Counted from the stretch's first letter, positions 24,176 to 34,339 are shown. The stretch: 64,000 nt of DNA from DASXKD01 sp963734725 (GCA_963734725.1 CAVTIX010000020.1:310001-374000); one strand, 5' to 3'. The notes: generated by a model not told the origin, from the sequence alone. Made by a program: numbers and translations.

Positions 24176-25588
24176 TCAGGGCTCAGCGTGCGAGACCTGG
24201 TCCGCCGCCACAGCCTTTCCGTCGGGCGGGGCGGAACGTGGCCCCTCGGACGCGGCGGCCGCGCCGACCCGCACCAGTTCCTCGGTCGGGTATGCCTCCT
24301 CGCCGTGCACCGCGACGTCGCCGATCTCCAGTTCGCTGTCGGGTATCCGCAGCTTCATGAACAGCCCGATGCCCTTGAGAATGAGGAACGTCATCAGCGC
24401 GTCCCAGACGATGATGGTCAGGGCGGCCCCGGCCTGGACCAGCAACTGGTGCGGGTGCCCGTGGAACAGGCCCGCCGTGGTGACGTTGGGCGACTTGCCG
24501 ACGCCCAGGTAGACGATCATGCTCGGGTCGGCAAGCAGCCCGACCAGCAGGCCACCGAGCAGGCCCGCGATCCCGTGCGTGTACACCACGCCGAGCGCAT
24601 CGTCCACCTTGCTGAACGGCCGCACCTTGGACAGGTAGTTCCAGGCGAACCAGACGATCGCCGAGGTGACCACGCCGATGATGATCGCGCCGACGCCGGT
24701 CACGTACCCGGCGGCCGGGGTGATGCCCACCAGTCCGCAGATCATGCCGTTGAGGCCGCCGAGGAACGTCGCCTTCTTCCCCGGGCCGCCGATCATGTCC
24801 ATGACGATCCAGGTCATCATCGCCACGGCGGCGGCGAGGTTGGTGTTGACGATGGCCGCGGTGGCGTCGGCGCCGGCGAAGTACGGGTCACCGCCGTTGA
24901 ACCCGTTCCAGCCGAGCCACAGGATGCCCGCGCCCACCGCGACGAACAGGAGGTTGTTGGGCACGCCGTGCTCGCGGTCCCGCTTGAGCCGGGGGCCGAC
25001 CACCGCCGCGGCGACGAACCCGGACACACCCGCCGCCAGGTGGATGACGTAGCCACCGCTGAAGTCCAGCGCGCCGTGCGCCGCCCACCAGCCGCCGCCC
25101 CACAGCAGGAACGCGTTCACCGCGTAGGCGAAGGTGATCCAGAGCGGGACGAAGATCAGCCAGACTTTGAAGCTGATCCGGCCGATCACGCTGCCGATGA
25201 ACAGGATCGGGGTGATCGCGGCGAACACGAACTGGAAGTAGACCAGCGACCCTTGCGGGAACCTGAATTTCGGCATCAGCCCGTTCAGCGAGGGGACGTT
25301 CGCCTGCGCCTGCTCGGCCGCGGCGCCCACCACGGTTCCCGGCTTGCCCAGGAAGGTACCGATCCACGGCGAGCCGAACCCCATCTTGAAGGCCCACAAG
25401 ACCCACACGATGAGCACCAGGCAGAACGTGCTGAACACCATCAGCATGGTGTTGACGGCCCACTTTCGCTGCACGAGGCCGCCGTAGAGGACGGCGAGGG
25501 CGGGGATGCTCATGAGGCCGACCAGGGTCGCGGCCGTCATCTGCCACGCGTTGTCACCCGAGCTCAGCCACGATGCGTACGGATTCAC
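24176..25588 (-). CDS. amt: Ammonium transporter (Amt family)
   Basis: This 470-residue membrane protein has about 11 hydrophobic segments and the Amt signature: DFSGGYVIHLAAGVSGF with the first pore histidine, GWNGFNGGDPY, NTNLAAAVAMMTW, and VYTHGIAGLLGGLL with the second. It conducts ammonium into the cell. The GTG start at 25588 has GGAAGGGAAG just upstream. The usual partner genes glnK (PII) and glnD are absent; an ABC-2 remnant follows instead. A GlnR-type box about 120 bases upstream suggests induction under nitrogen limitation. Confidence 0.93.
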   Translation of the reverse strand: MNPYASWLSSGDNAWQMTAATLVGLMSIPALAVLYGGLVQRKWAVNTMLMVFSTFCLVLIVWVLWAFKMGFGSPWIGTFLGKPGTVVGAAAEQAQANVPSLNGLMPKFRFPQGSLVYFQFVFAAITPILFIGSVIGRISFKVWLIFVPLWITFAYAVNAFLLWGGGWWAAHGALDFSGGYVIHLAAGVSGFVAAAVVGPRLKRDREHGVPNNLLFVAVGAGILWLGWNGFNGGDPYFAGADATAAIVNTNLAAAVAMMTWIVMDMIGGPGKKATFLGGLNGMICGLVGITPAAGYVTGVGAIIIGVVTSAIVWFAWNYLSKVRPFSKVDDALGVVYTHGIAGLLGGLLVGLLADPSMIVYLGVGKSPNVTTAGLFHGHPHQLLVQAGAALTIIVWDALMTFLILKGIGLFMKLRIPDSELEIGDVAVHGEEAYPTEELVRVGAAAASEGPRSAPPDGKAVAADQVSHAEP

Positions 25589-25704
25589 TGCTTCCCTTCC
25601 CTTGGTTGGCTAGCCCCGAGGGCGGGCCCCACAACGCCGTGGTAGCTCAAGCCGGCCGGCCACTTCGGTGTCGGTCGAGAACACTTCTTGTTTCCCATGG
25701 CCGG

Positions 25705-25731
25705 GTTTCGGACACGTTTCCCGGCTGTTAC
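25705..25731 (-). promoter_or_regulatory. GlnR-type box upstream of amt
   Basis: On the minus strand the sequence reads GTAAC-n6-GAAAC-n6-GAAAC with exact 6-base spacers. The first two blocks match the GlnR consensus gTnAC-n6-GaAAC perfectly. The site lies 117-143 bases before the amt start. GlnR is the global nitrogen regulator of actinomycetes and activates amt. Confidence 0.75.
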
Positions 25732-25871
25732 GCCGCGACAGCGGTACTGCTGCCAGCGGGCATGATGATTTCGCCGATGTTTCGGCCAGTCCGATACCCC
25801 CTGGCCCCGCGCCCATTGCCGGGCCGGGAAGCAGGCGGACCGGCCAGAAAAGAAGCCACGTTCAGATAACG

Positions 25872-26659
25872 GTGATGAGCGGGCGGATCCCCGGGTGCGA
25901 CGCCCTCGGTCTGCGCCCGATGATCACCTCGGACGGGCCGTCCGGGGTACGCGGCACCACCCTGGATGAGGGCAACCCGCCCAGCTGCCTGCCCTGCCCG
26001 TCCGCGCTCGGCGCCACCTGGGATCCGGGGCTGGTTCGCGAGCTTGCCGCAGCGCTCGGCGCCGAGGCGCGCAGCAAGGGCGTGGACATCCTGCTGGCCC
26101 CGACGATCAACCTGATGCGGACCCCGCTCGCCGGGCGGGGCTTCGAGTGCTTCTCCGAAGACCCTGAGCTGACCGCGCGGATCGCGGTCGCCTATGTGAC
26201 CGGCGTCCAGTCGGCCGGGGTCGCGGCCACGGTGAAGCACTACGTCGGCAACGATTCGGAAACCGAGCGGTGGACTTACGACGCGCGCATCGCCGAACGG
26301 GTCCTCCGCGAGCTGTACCTGATCCCGTTCGAAGCCTGCGTCCGGGAGGCCGGCGCGGCGGTGGTCATGGCCGCGTACAACGTGGTCAACGGGAGCAGGA
26401 TGACCGAGCACGCCCGGCTGCTGCGGTCCGTGCTCAAGGGCGAGTGGGGATTCGGCGGGCTGGTCACCTCGGACTGGGACGCCACCCGCAGCACCGTGGC
26501 CACCGCGGTGGGCGGGCTGGACCTGGCCATGCCGCACGGCTGTTCGCCGTGTTCGACGAGGAAGCCGGGCAGTGGTCCTGGCCGCAGGGCGTGTTCACCG
26601 TGCAGGTCGGCCGGTCGTCGCGGGACCTGCGGCTGTCGCTCAGCGTCCGGTCCGGCTAA
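25872..26659 (+). pseudogene. Glycoside hydrolase family 3 gene with a large internal deletion
   Basis: About 220 residues of a GH3 catalytic domain are readable (LRPMITSDGPSGVRG, APTINLMRTPLAGRGFECFSEDP, VAATVKHYVGN, and LVTSDWDAT with the nucleophile Asp). Near 26530-26545 the frame changes and jumps to the extreme C-terminal beta domain (LFAVFDEEAGQWSWPQG, FTVQVGRSSRDLRLSL). Full-length relatives have about 700-850 residues, so some 450 are gone. The N-terminus also starts late. It cannot be a working glycosidase. Confidence 0.8.
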
Positions 26660-26663
26660 CGCC

Positions 26664-27047
26664 TCACGACGGCGCTACGAGCTCGACCTCGTAGCCGTCC
26701 CGGTCCTCCAGGTAGGCCGCGTAGTGGTCGAGGCCGCCCGCGTGCGGGTGGCGGTCGCTGAACAACAGCCGCCATCCGTGCTGCGGCGCCTCGTCGGTGA
26801 GCTTGTCCACCTCTTCCCGGGAGGAGACATGGAAGGCCAGATGGTTCATTCCGGGGCGGCGCCGGTCGTGCCGGCCGGCCACCCGGTCGGGCGACTGCTC
26901 CAGGACGATGTAGAGGCCACCTGCACGCCAGCTCTGCCCCTCGGGCCACTGGATGTAGGGCTGGTAGCCCAGCTCGACCAGTAGCCACCCCCAGCTGGCC
27001 TCGGCTCTGGTCAGGTTGGGTACCCAGAGCTCAATGTGATGGATCAT
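26664..27047 (-). CDS. VOC-superfamily (glyoxalase-like) protein
   Basis: This 127-residue single vicinal-oxygen-chelate domain starts IHHIELWVPNL and has MNHLAFHVSS in the middle and DHYAAYLEDRDGYEVELV at the end, which supply the usual His and Glu metal ligands. Such proteins include lyases, dioxygenases and antibiotic-resistance proteins; nothing narrows this one down. ATG 27047 follows an otherwise unremarkable leader. Confidence 0.85.
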   Translation of the reverse strand: MIHHIELWVPNLTRAEASWGWLLVELGYQPYIQWPEGQSWRAGGLYIVLEQSPDRVAGRHDRRRPGMNHLAFHVSSREEVDKLTDEAPQHGWRLLFSDRHPHAGGLDHYAAYLEDRDGYEVELVAPS

Positions 27048-27139
27048 CCCCGTGCCAGCATGCTCCACCGGGCCAGAATGCCAGGTTAAGCGGCCTGACG
27101 GGACCCTTCGTGGGACAAGCCGGGGCAATAAAGCCCCGC

Positions 27140-28346
27140 TCAGCCGGCCAGTTCCGCGACGGCCGCGAGCAACCGGTCCACGTCGGACCGGTCGTTGTAG
27201 TGGACCAGGCCCGCACGGACCGCGCTGCCGGTGTCCCTGATCCCCAGCACACCGGCCAGTTCCCAGGCATAGTTGTCCCCGTCCCAGACGTTCACCTTCC
27301 GCCCGGCCAGGTGCTCGGCGACCGCGCGCGGGCTCAGCCCGGCGACGTTGAAAAACGCAGTCGCGGTGCGGCAGCGGGCGTGCCCGTACAGGGTGATCTT
27401 GTCCATCGCGGCCAGCCCATCCCGCAGCACCGCGAACAGCCGCTGCTCGTGCTCGTGCGCCGCGGCCATCGAGGACAACAGCCGCTGCCGCCGGGTCCCG
27501 GTCGCGGACGGATCCAGCCCGGCCAGGTGATCCACCGCGGCGGCCGCACCGGCCAGGTCGGCGAACGGCGGGGTGCCCCACTCGAAGCGGTCCGGCACGG
27601 TGTCGGGGGCCGGGTCCAGCTTGTCCGGCCGCAACCGCTCAAGCAGCGCGGGGTCGGCGACGACCGCGCCAATGTGCGGGCCGGACCACTTGTAGGCGCT
27701 GGTGGCGTAGAAATCGGCGCCAACCGCGGCCATGTCGGTGGGACCGTGCGGGGTGGCGTGCACCCCGTCCACGTAGCTCAGCGCCCCGGCGGCGCGGGCC
27801 TTCGCGGTGATCGCGGCCACGTCTGGGCGGGTGCCGATGATGTTGCTGGCCGCGGTCACCGCCACGAGCCGGGTCCGCTCGGTCAGCAGCGTGTCGTACT
27901 GCGCCGCGGTCCAGTTCCCCCGACGGCAGGTCCACTTCGGCCCAGCGGACGTCCGCCCCGGCCCGCCCCGCCGCCTGTACCCAGGGCCGGATGTTCGCGT
28001 CATGGTCGAGCCGGGACACGATCACCTGGTCGCCCGGTCCCCAGTCCCGGGCCAGTGTGGCGGCGATCCGGTAGGTCAGCGTGGTCATGTTCGGCCCGAG
28101 GATCACCCCCGCGGGGTCCCCGCCGACCAGGTCGGCGACCGCCCGGCGGCATTCGGCGACGATCGCGTCGGAGCGCTCGCTGGCCGGGAACGCGCCATCG
28201 GAGTTGCCCAGTCCCGAGCGGTGCGCGCCGCTGATCGCGTCGATCACCGGCGCGGGAAGCTGCGTGCCCGCCGCGCCGTCGAGGTAGGCGTAACCGTCGG
28301 CCAGGGCCGGGTACATCGCCCGCACCGCACTGACATCCAGCCTCAT
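27140..28346 (-). pseudogene. Class V aminotransferase (cysteine desulfurase-like), one-base frameshift
   Basis: Reading across one extra base in the five-C run at 27917-27921 gives a 401-residue PLP enzyme of the SufS/NifS-like class V family. The N-terminal part has YAYLDGAAGTQLPAPVIDAI and VILGPNMTTLTYRIA. After the shift come VAVTAASNIIGTRPDVA, LSYVDGVHATPHG (the PLP-binding Asp) and FYATSAYKWSGPHIG, whose lysine would hold the cofactor. The length 1207 is 3n+1. ATG 28346 has AAGGAG 7 bases before it. As read, the protein stops after about 235 residues. Confidence 0.85.
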
Positions 28347-28484
28347 CCCCCGCTCCTTCCGGTCCGCGCCTGTCAGGGACTTGCCGTGAGTGTGCCGACT
28401 CACGTCAGACTTCAACCTAGGTCAGTCGATGTCGCGCGGCGAAGACGGGCGGCAAACTGCCGCGTGGCGACGGGCCGGCTCAAG

Positions 28485-29168
28485 TCAGCGCGGGACACGG
28501 CCGGAGACGCGGAGCAGGGCCTCCCAGGCGCCGGCCGGGGCGGGGCGGCGGCCACCGGCGCCACCCACGACCGCTACCGCGGCGCCGCCGGGGGCCACCG
28601 GCACGACCGTGTCCAGCGGCAGGTGCGGCACGCCCGCTTGCCAGCCGGCGGCCAGCAGCTCCGGGCTGGCCGGCCGGTAGTCCTTGCCCAGCGAGGCGGC
28701 CAGGTCCCACGCGTGCAGGTGCCATTCGGCGCAGGCGGCGCCCACCATGCCGGCGACGGTCACCACGGTGTCGCCGTACCGGTGATGCGGGAGATCCCAG
28801 ACGGCCAGGGCGCGGGCGGCGTAGAACCGGGCCGAGGCCGCGAACGCGGCGATGTGCTCGGGGCCCGGGCCGTCAGGCAGCGCCGCCAGTTCGGCCGCGT
28901 TCTGCCTGGCCAGCTTGCGGGCCAGGCTCTCCGGGCTGGGGCTGCGCGCCATCAGCCGGGCCAGCCGGCTGACCGGCGCGTCATCGAGATACTCGTGGTA
29001 GTCGTCCGCGACGCAGCGCAGGTGCCCGGCCAGGTCCACGGCGCGCCACTCCGGGCAGGTGGTCGGGGCCGCCCATGCCTCGTCGGTGAACTGGGCGGCA
29101 AGCTGACAGACGACGGTCACGCCGGCGTGATACGCGGCGAGCGCCGGGCCAGGTACCCAATCGGTCAT
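28485..29168 (-). CDS. DinB-fold protein, mycothiol-dependent maleylpyruvate isomerase type
   Basis: This 227-residue protein has the N-terminal domain of the mycothiol-dependent maleylpyruvate isomerase/DinB_2 group: CPEWRAVDLAGHLRCVADDY near residue 38 and a C-terminal EWHLHAWDLAASLG, which supply metal-binding histidines. Members use mycothiol as cofactor in several conjugation or isomerisation reactions; the reaction here is unknown. ATG 29168 gives the usual short lead before the first helix. Confidence 0.75.
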   Translation of the reverse strand: MTDWVPGPALAAYHAGVTVVCQLAAQFTDEAWAAPTTCPEWRAVDLAGHLRCVADDYHEYLDDAPVSRLARLMARSPSPESLARKLARQNAAELAALPDGPGPEHIAAFAASARFYAARALAVWDLPHHRYGDTVVTVAGMVGAACAEWHLHAWDLAASLGKDYRPASPELLAAGWQAGVPHLPLDTVVPVAPGGAAVAVVGGAGGRRPAPAGAWEALLRVSGRVPR

Positions 29169-29392
29169 GGACTGCCCCCACGGTCCGGTCCGGCCACGCC
29201 CCACGGGCCGGGCTAGCCAGCGTGCCAGAGTCGCCTTCACTGCGCTACCGGTACCGGGCACGGCTTCACCGCCAAACCACCCGTAACGCCACAACCAGCT
29301 CCGAACCGGGCGGCCTTGGCCCCGCGCACCGCACGCCCAGCGGCGGAAAAACCAGATGACATCGGCGCGTCCGCGCGGTTAGCGTCACCATA

Positions 29393-31186
29393 ATGCCCCC
29401 CGGACACGCCGCTGCCGACGCGCGTGCCCATTCCCCGGCGACCCCATTGGCGGCGCTGTGGCGGCTCCGCGGTTACCTGCGGCCGTACTTGGGGCGGCTG
29501 ATCCTCATGCTGGCCGCCGCATGCGCCTCGGTCGCCACCGCCCTGGTGATCCCGCTGCTGACCAAGGCCCTGATCGACAGCGCGCTCGCCACCGGTGACC
29601 GCAGCCTGCTGCTGCCAATCGGGCTCGCCGCGACCGGGCTCGGCATCGCGCAGGCGGCGTTGAACTTCACCCGGCGCTGGGTTCAGGCCAGCGCCGTTAC
29701 TGGCATGGAGCAAGCCATCCGCCGCGACCTGTACGCGCACCTGCAGCGGCTGGACGTCGGGTTCCACGATGAGTGGCAGTCCGGTCAGCTGCTGTCCCGT
29801 GCCACCACGGACTTGTCGGCGATCCGGCGGTTCGCCGGGTTCGGCACCGTCTTCCTGATCACCAACGTGGTCACGTTCGCCGCGGTGATCGTGCTGCTCT
29901 TCCACCTCAACTGGTGGCTGGGCCTGATCACCGGCGCGGTCTTCCTCCCGGTGGGCCTGGTGAGCGCCCGGTTCGAGCGCCGCTACCGGGTGCTCTCCCG
30001 GCGGGCCCAGGACCAGCAGGGCGACCTGGCGACCTACGTCGAGGAGGCGGCCACCGGGATCGCGGTGCTCAAGGCGCTCGGCCGCCACGGGCAGGCGGAG
30101 GCCAAGCACGGCGCCCAGGCATCGCTGGTCTACCAGACCCAGCTGGCCAAGGCACGGCTGCGCGGCTCGTTCTGGGCCACGCTCGACCTCATCCCGAACG
30201 CGGTCATCGGGCTCATCGTGGCGCTCGGCGCGATCGCGACCAGCCAGCACGCGCTGACGCTCGGCGGCCTGGTCGCGTTCATCACGCTCACCCTGGAGCT
30301 GGTCTGGCCGATCGAGGCGATGGGCTACATCCTGGCCAGCGGCCAGGAAGCGGCCACGGCGGCGCAGCGCGTGTTCGAGATCCTCGACCCCCCGCCCGCC
30401 GTCGCCTCCACGGCTGGCGCGGTCACCCCCGCCGCGGCCAACCGGCCGGCCCGGCTCCGCTTCGACCGCGTGGAGTTCGCCTACCCGGGAACCGGGCGCC
30501 CGGTGCTGCGCGGGGTGACGCTGGACCTGGCGCCGGGGCAGACCCTCGCGCTGACCGGCGCGACCGGGTCCGGGAAGACGACGCTGCTGCACCTGGTGCC
30601 GCGGCTGGCCGACCCGACGGCCGGAACCATCACCCTGAACGGCGCCGACATCCGCGACCTGCCGCTGCCCGCGCTGCGCGCGCTGATCGGCAGCGGGTTC
30701 GAGGATCCGACCCTGTTCTCGGTCAGCGTCCGGGAGAACGTCACGCTCGGCGCGCCGGATGCCACCGACGAGGAGATCGAGCAGGCCCTGGCGGTCGCGC
30801 ACGCCGACTTCGTGGCCAGGCTGCCCTGGGGGCTGGACACCAGGATCGGGGAGCAGGGCATGGCGCTGTCCGGCGGCCAGCGGCAGCGCCTGGCGCTGGC
30901 CCGCGCCATCCTGGCCCGGCCGCCATCGCTGGTGCTCGATGACCCGCTGTCCGCGCTGGACGTGCGCACCGAGGAGAAGGTGACCGCCGCGCTGCGGCAG
31001 GCGCTCGCCGGCGCCACCGTGCTGCTGGTGGCGCACCGTCCCTCCACGGTGCTGCTCGCCGACCGGGTGGCGCTGCTGGCCGGAGGGCGGATCGTGGCCG
31101 AGGGCACGCACGCGGAACTGCTCGCCACCGAGCCCCGCTACGCCGAGCTGATGGGCGACGTGCCAGCCGAGGCGGTGACCCGATGA
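29393..31186 (+). CDS. ABC exporter half-transporter with degenerate nucleotide site
   Basis: This 597-residue protein has six membrane helices (about 30-310) and a C-terminal ATPase: Walker A GATGSGKTT (389-397), C-loop LSGGQRQR (492-499) and Walker B LVLDDPLSALD. Asp517 stands where the catalytic glutamate should be, and the Q-loop has GFEDPTLF in place of a glutamine. A conserved LLVAHRPS H-loop is present. This is the pattern of the non-canonical half of heterodimeric exporters such as TM287/288. Its stop overlaps the next gene's ATG (ATGA), so the pair is made together. Confidence 0.9.
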   Translation: MPPGHAAADARAHSPATPLAALWRLRGYLRPYLGRLILMLAAACASVATALVIPLLTKALIDSALATGDRSLLLPIGLAATGLGIAQAALNFTRRWVQASAVTGMEQAIRRDLYAHLQRLDVGFHDEWQSGQLLSRATTDLSAIRRFAGFGTVFLITNVVTFAAVIVLLFHLNWWLGLITGAVFLPVGLVSARFERRYRVLSRRAQDQQGDLATYVEEAATGIAVLKALGRHGQAEAKHGAQASLVYQTQLAKARLRGSFWATLDLIPNAVIGLIVALGAIATSQHALTLGGLVAFITLTLELVWPIEAMGYILASGQEAATAAQRVFEILDPPPAVASTAGAVTPAAANRPARLRFDRVEFAYPGTGRPVLRGVTLDLAPGQTLALTGATGSGKTTLLHLVPRLADPTAGTITLNGADIRDLPLPALRALIGSGFEDPTLFSVSVRENVTLGAPDATDEEIEQALAVAHADFVARLPWGLDTRIGEQGMALSGGQRQRLALARAILARPPSLVLDDPLSALDVRTEEKVTAALRQALAGATVLLVAHRPSTVLLADRVALLAGGRIVAEGTHAELLATEPRYAELMGDVPAEAVTR

Positions 31187-33007
31187 CCGACCAGGCGTGG
31201 CGCGGCGTCGCCGCCGAGAACGTCAACCTCGTCACCGGCAAGCTGTCCGCGCTGCTGCGCCGGCGCGCCCGGCGGCTGCTCACCAGCCTGCTGCGGCCCT
31301 ACCGCGGCCAGGTGGCCTGGGCCCTGGCGCTCATCATCGTCTGCAACATCGCGGCCCTGGCCGGGCCCTGGCTGGTCGGGGTGGCCATCGACCGGGGCAT
31401 CCCGCCGCTGGTGCACAACCGGGATGTGGCGCCGCTGGCCGTCATCATGACCGCGTTCTTCGTCGCGGTTGCCGTACAGGCCGTGACCACGCGGGCGTTC
31501 ATCCGGGAGGTTGGCCGGTTCGGCGAGGGCGTTGTCCGGGAGCTGCGGCGCCGCCTGTTCGCCCATTTCCAGCGGCTGCCGGTCGCGTTCCACGAGCGGT
31601 ACACCTCGGGCCGCGTCATCTCCCGGCAGACCTCGGACATCGACTCGATCTCCGACCTGTTCGAGGAGGGCCTCGACTCGCTGGTATCGGCGGCCTTCTC
31701 GCTGCTGCTGGTGGGGGTGGGCATGCTGCTGCTGGACTGGCCGCTGGCCCTGGTGGTGCTGGCCGGCTTCGGCCCGCTGGCGGCGCTCACCCTGTGGTTC
31801 CGCCGCGAGTCCGCGACCGCCTACCGGCGCAGCCGGGAGGCGATCGCCGACGTCATCGTCGCGTTCGTGGAGACCTTCGGCGGCATCCGCGCGGTACAGG
31901 CCTTCCGCCGGGAACGCCGCAACGAAGAGATTTTTTCGGTGCTCAACGGGCGCAACGCCGCGGCCACCCTGCGGTCGATGCGGCTGATTGCGGTGTACTC
32001 ACCGGGGATCACGCTGGTCGGCAACCTGGCCACGGGCGCCGTGCTGCTGTATGGGGGGCTGCGCGTGGCGAACGGGGACATCAAGGTGGGCGTGCTCGCC
32101 ACGTTCCTGCTCTACCTGCAGCGGTTCTTCGACCCCCTGCAGGACCTGTCGCAGTTCTACAACACGTTCCAGTCGGCGGGCGCGGCCCTGGAGAAGATCT
32201 CCGGGGTGCTCGACGAGGCGCCCGGGGTGCCCGAGCCGGAGGTTGCCGCGGAAATGCCCGCCCGCAGCGGCGCCGGCCGGGAACTGCAGCTGCGCTCGGT
32301 GCGATTCGGGTACCGCGAGACGATCGTTGTGCCGGATATGGACGTGCGGGTCCCGGCGGGCCAGACGGTGGCGCTGGTCGGGGAGACCGGCGCGGGGAAG
32401 ACGACCGTGGCGCGGCTGGTGGCCCGCTTCTACGATCCCGGCGAGGGCAGCGTCCTGCTCGACGGCACGGACCTGCGGGACCTGCCAGGCGGACCGGCTG
32501 CGCTCCGAGGTGGTGCTGGTGACGCAGGAGAACTTCCTGTTCACCGGCTCAATCGCGGACAACATCGAGCTCGGCAAGCCGGGCGCCAGCCGGGCGGAGA
32601 TCACCGCGGCCGCGGCTTCCATCGGCGCGGATGAATTCATCGCCGCGCTGCCCGGCGGGTACGACGCCGAGGTGGGCAAGCGTGGCGGGCGGCTGTCGGC
32701 CGGCCAGCGCCAGCTCATCTCGTTCGCCCGGGTCTTCCTCGCGGCCCCGGCCGTGCTCGTGCTGGACGAGGCGACCTCGCTGCTCGACTTGCCGAGCGAG
32801 CGCGCCGTGCAGGCGGCGCTGCGCACGATCCTGGCCGGGCGCACCGCGCTGATAATCGCGCACCGGCTGTCCACCGTGGCGATCGCCGACCGGGTGCTGG
32901 TGATGAGCGACGGGCAGATCGTCGAGGACGGGCCGCCGGATCTGCTGCTGGCGGGCAGCGGCCGGTACTCTGCCCTGCATGCCAGCTGGCGGTCCAGCCT
33001 TGCCTGA
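31183..33007 (+). pseudogene. Partner ABC exporter half-transporter, one-base frameshift
   Basis: Across one extra base near 32488-32489 this gives 607 residues: six membrane helices, then an ATPase with Walker A VGETGAGKTT, LRDLP, then in the shifted frame LVTQENFLFTGSIADNI, C-loop LSAGQRQL and Walker B LVLDEATSLLD with the normal catalytic Glu. It would supply the active ATP site of the heterodimer. As read, translation leaves the frame before the Q-loop and the first frame ends at 32634, so the product would lack most of the ATPase. The length 1825 is 3n+1. Confidence 0.85.
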
Positions 33008-33082
33008 CATGCCAGTCAGTGATCGAACCCCGCGAAATTGCCGCGCCTGACGGCGCGATGAGACCATGTGCCCGGAGGTCGT

Positions 33083-33538
33083 ATGGCGAGAGACGGCACC
33101 ACAACGGCTCAGCGCGACTATCCCGGCCGCTGGCCACGACCGCTGACCCGGCCGCGCAGCCCAGCGCACCTGGCGCTGCTTGTGTTGCTCGGCGCCGGGC
33201 TCGCGGTGTACGCGTGGGTGGTCGCGGGCGCGGCGCCGTTCAGCCGCGGCGCCCTGATCGGGGTGTTCCTTCCCGGGGCCGTCCTGGGGACCATCGCCTT
33301 GGTACGGCCGCCGGAGCGGATCCCGCCCCCGGACGAACTCGACATGACCGGGATGTCGTACTGGGTGATCTGCCTGGCGGCGTTCTTCGAGTGGGAGGCG
33401 TCCGCCTGGCGGGACAGCTCCTGGCCGTGGCACCCGTCGTTCACCAACCTGATCGATCCCCTCATGGCGCCGCACCTGATCAAGAGCGCGGCGATCCTGG
33501 TGTGGCTGCTGGCCGGCTGGGCCCTGGTGAGGCGGTAG
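33083..33538 (+). CDS. Small membrane protein of unknown function
   Basis: This 151-residue protein has about four hydrophobic segments (HLALLVLLGAGLAVYAWVV, IGVFLPGAVLGTIALV, MSYWVICLAAFFEW, SAAILVWLLAGWALV) and no catalytic motif I recognise. GGAGG lies 5 bases before the ATG. Three bases separate its stop from the next small membrane gene, so the two probably work together. Confidence 0.7.
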   Translation: MARDGTTTAQRDYPGRWPRPLTRPRSPAHLALLVLLGAGLAVYAWVVAGAAPFSRGALIGVFLPGAVLGTIALVRPPERIPPPDELDMTGMSYWVICLAAFFEWEASAWRDSSWPWHPSFTNLIDPLMAPHLIKSAAILVWLLAGWALVRR

Positions 33539-33540
33539 CG

Positions 33541-33749
33541 ATGCCCCCGGTCCCCACCCGCGCCATCACGATCATCGGTTTCGTCGCGCTGGTCGCGGTC
33601 ATGGTCGTGCTGGAGATCCTGGCCCGGCGCCCGGCTCCCGGATCCCCACGGTCGGCGAGTGGCTCGGCTACCTGATGCGGCCGAAGCTCGGCCGGCTCCT
33701 GGTGCTGGCCGGCTGGTTGTGGCTCGGCTGGCACTACTTCGCCAGATGA
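33541..33749 (+). pseudogene. DUF6186-like small membrane protein, one-base frameshift
   Basis: Restoring one base in the C run at 33630-33632 gives a 69-residue protein: a first membrane segment (ITIIGFVALVAVMVVLEIL), then RIPTVGEWLGYLMRPKLG and a second segment ending GWLWLGWHYFAR. This is the layout I know as DUF6186. As read, the frame runs to a stop after 44 residues. The length 209 is 3n+2, fitting a single deletion. Confidence 0.65.
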
Positions 33750-33759
33750 GAAGCCCAGC

Positions 33760-33884
33760 GTCAACCACCGGCAGCGTCACGCCGCAGCCGCCGGGCGAAC
33801 GACGCACAGCCTCGCTTTGCGCGCCTCCGGCACGACCAAGCGCTCCGCTGTCCTGCGCGCCTCCGGCGCGCCGTCCGAGCGGGG
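33760..33884. repeat. Dispersed intergenic repeat, copy A
   Basis: This stretch shares most of its sequence with 41285-41451. The common parts are GTCAACC(A/T)CGG-AG-GTCACGCCGCAG, CCGCCGGG-CGAACG-CGCACA, and the core GCCTCCGGCACGACCAAGCG at 33823-33842. A second GCGCGCCTCCGGC unit follows at 33855-33867. Both copies lie between genes. Confidence 0.75.
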
Positions 33885-33913
33885 GGGCGCGGTGCTCTAA
33901 GCTGGGCGGCGTG

Positions 33914-34339
33914 ATGGCAAAGCGCAACCCCGTCAGCCCGGAGGCGGCAGCCAAGCACGAGGCCGACGTGGCTCTCGCGGGGCGGTTCGACGACCTGTTC
34001 GCCCAGGCGCGGGAGGCTGAGCAGGTGCTGCGCGACGCGCAGGCGAACGGGGCAGGCCTGGAGGATCTGCACCGGGCCGGCAAGCGCCTCGACGGCGCCC
34101 TGACCGACGTGATGCGCGCCGCGTTCGCCGCGCAGCGGGCGGAGATCGGACCGCGCGGTTACGACGACCGGATCTACCGGCGCAAGGCCATGGCCACCCC
34201 GCCGGTCCGGGCCTGGACCATGGAAGCGGAGCGGCTGCTCACGCTGCGCGAGAGCCACCGGCTGACCGGGATCGTCCAGCTGCCGCCCCGGCTGGGGGAG
34301 GTACCGGACCCGGATCCCGCCAGCACCGTCACCGCTTAG
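33914..34339 (+). CDS. Hypothetical helical protein
   Basis: This 141-residue soluble protein is rich in Ala, Glu and Arg and is predicted helical (FDDLFAQAREAEQVLRDAQA), with a conserved-looking GPRGYDDRIYRRKAMATPPV in the middle. I do not recognise the family. The frame is open far upstream through the repeat, but coding text begins here; a GTG three bases earlier is the alternative start. Confidence 0.6.
   Translation: MAKRNPVSPEAAAKHEADVALAGRFDDLFAQAREAEQVLRDAQANGAGLEDLHRAGKRLDGALTDVMRAAFAAQRAEIGPRGYDDRIYRRKAMATPPVRAWTMEAERLLTLRESHRLTGIVQLPPRLGEVPDPDPASTVTA

Noticed and set aside
29237..31111. A 624-codon minus-strand frame
   Set aside because: It is antisense to an intact ABC exporter with all motifs; Gln/Arg/Gly-rich text is typical of antisense frames in high-GC DNA.
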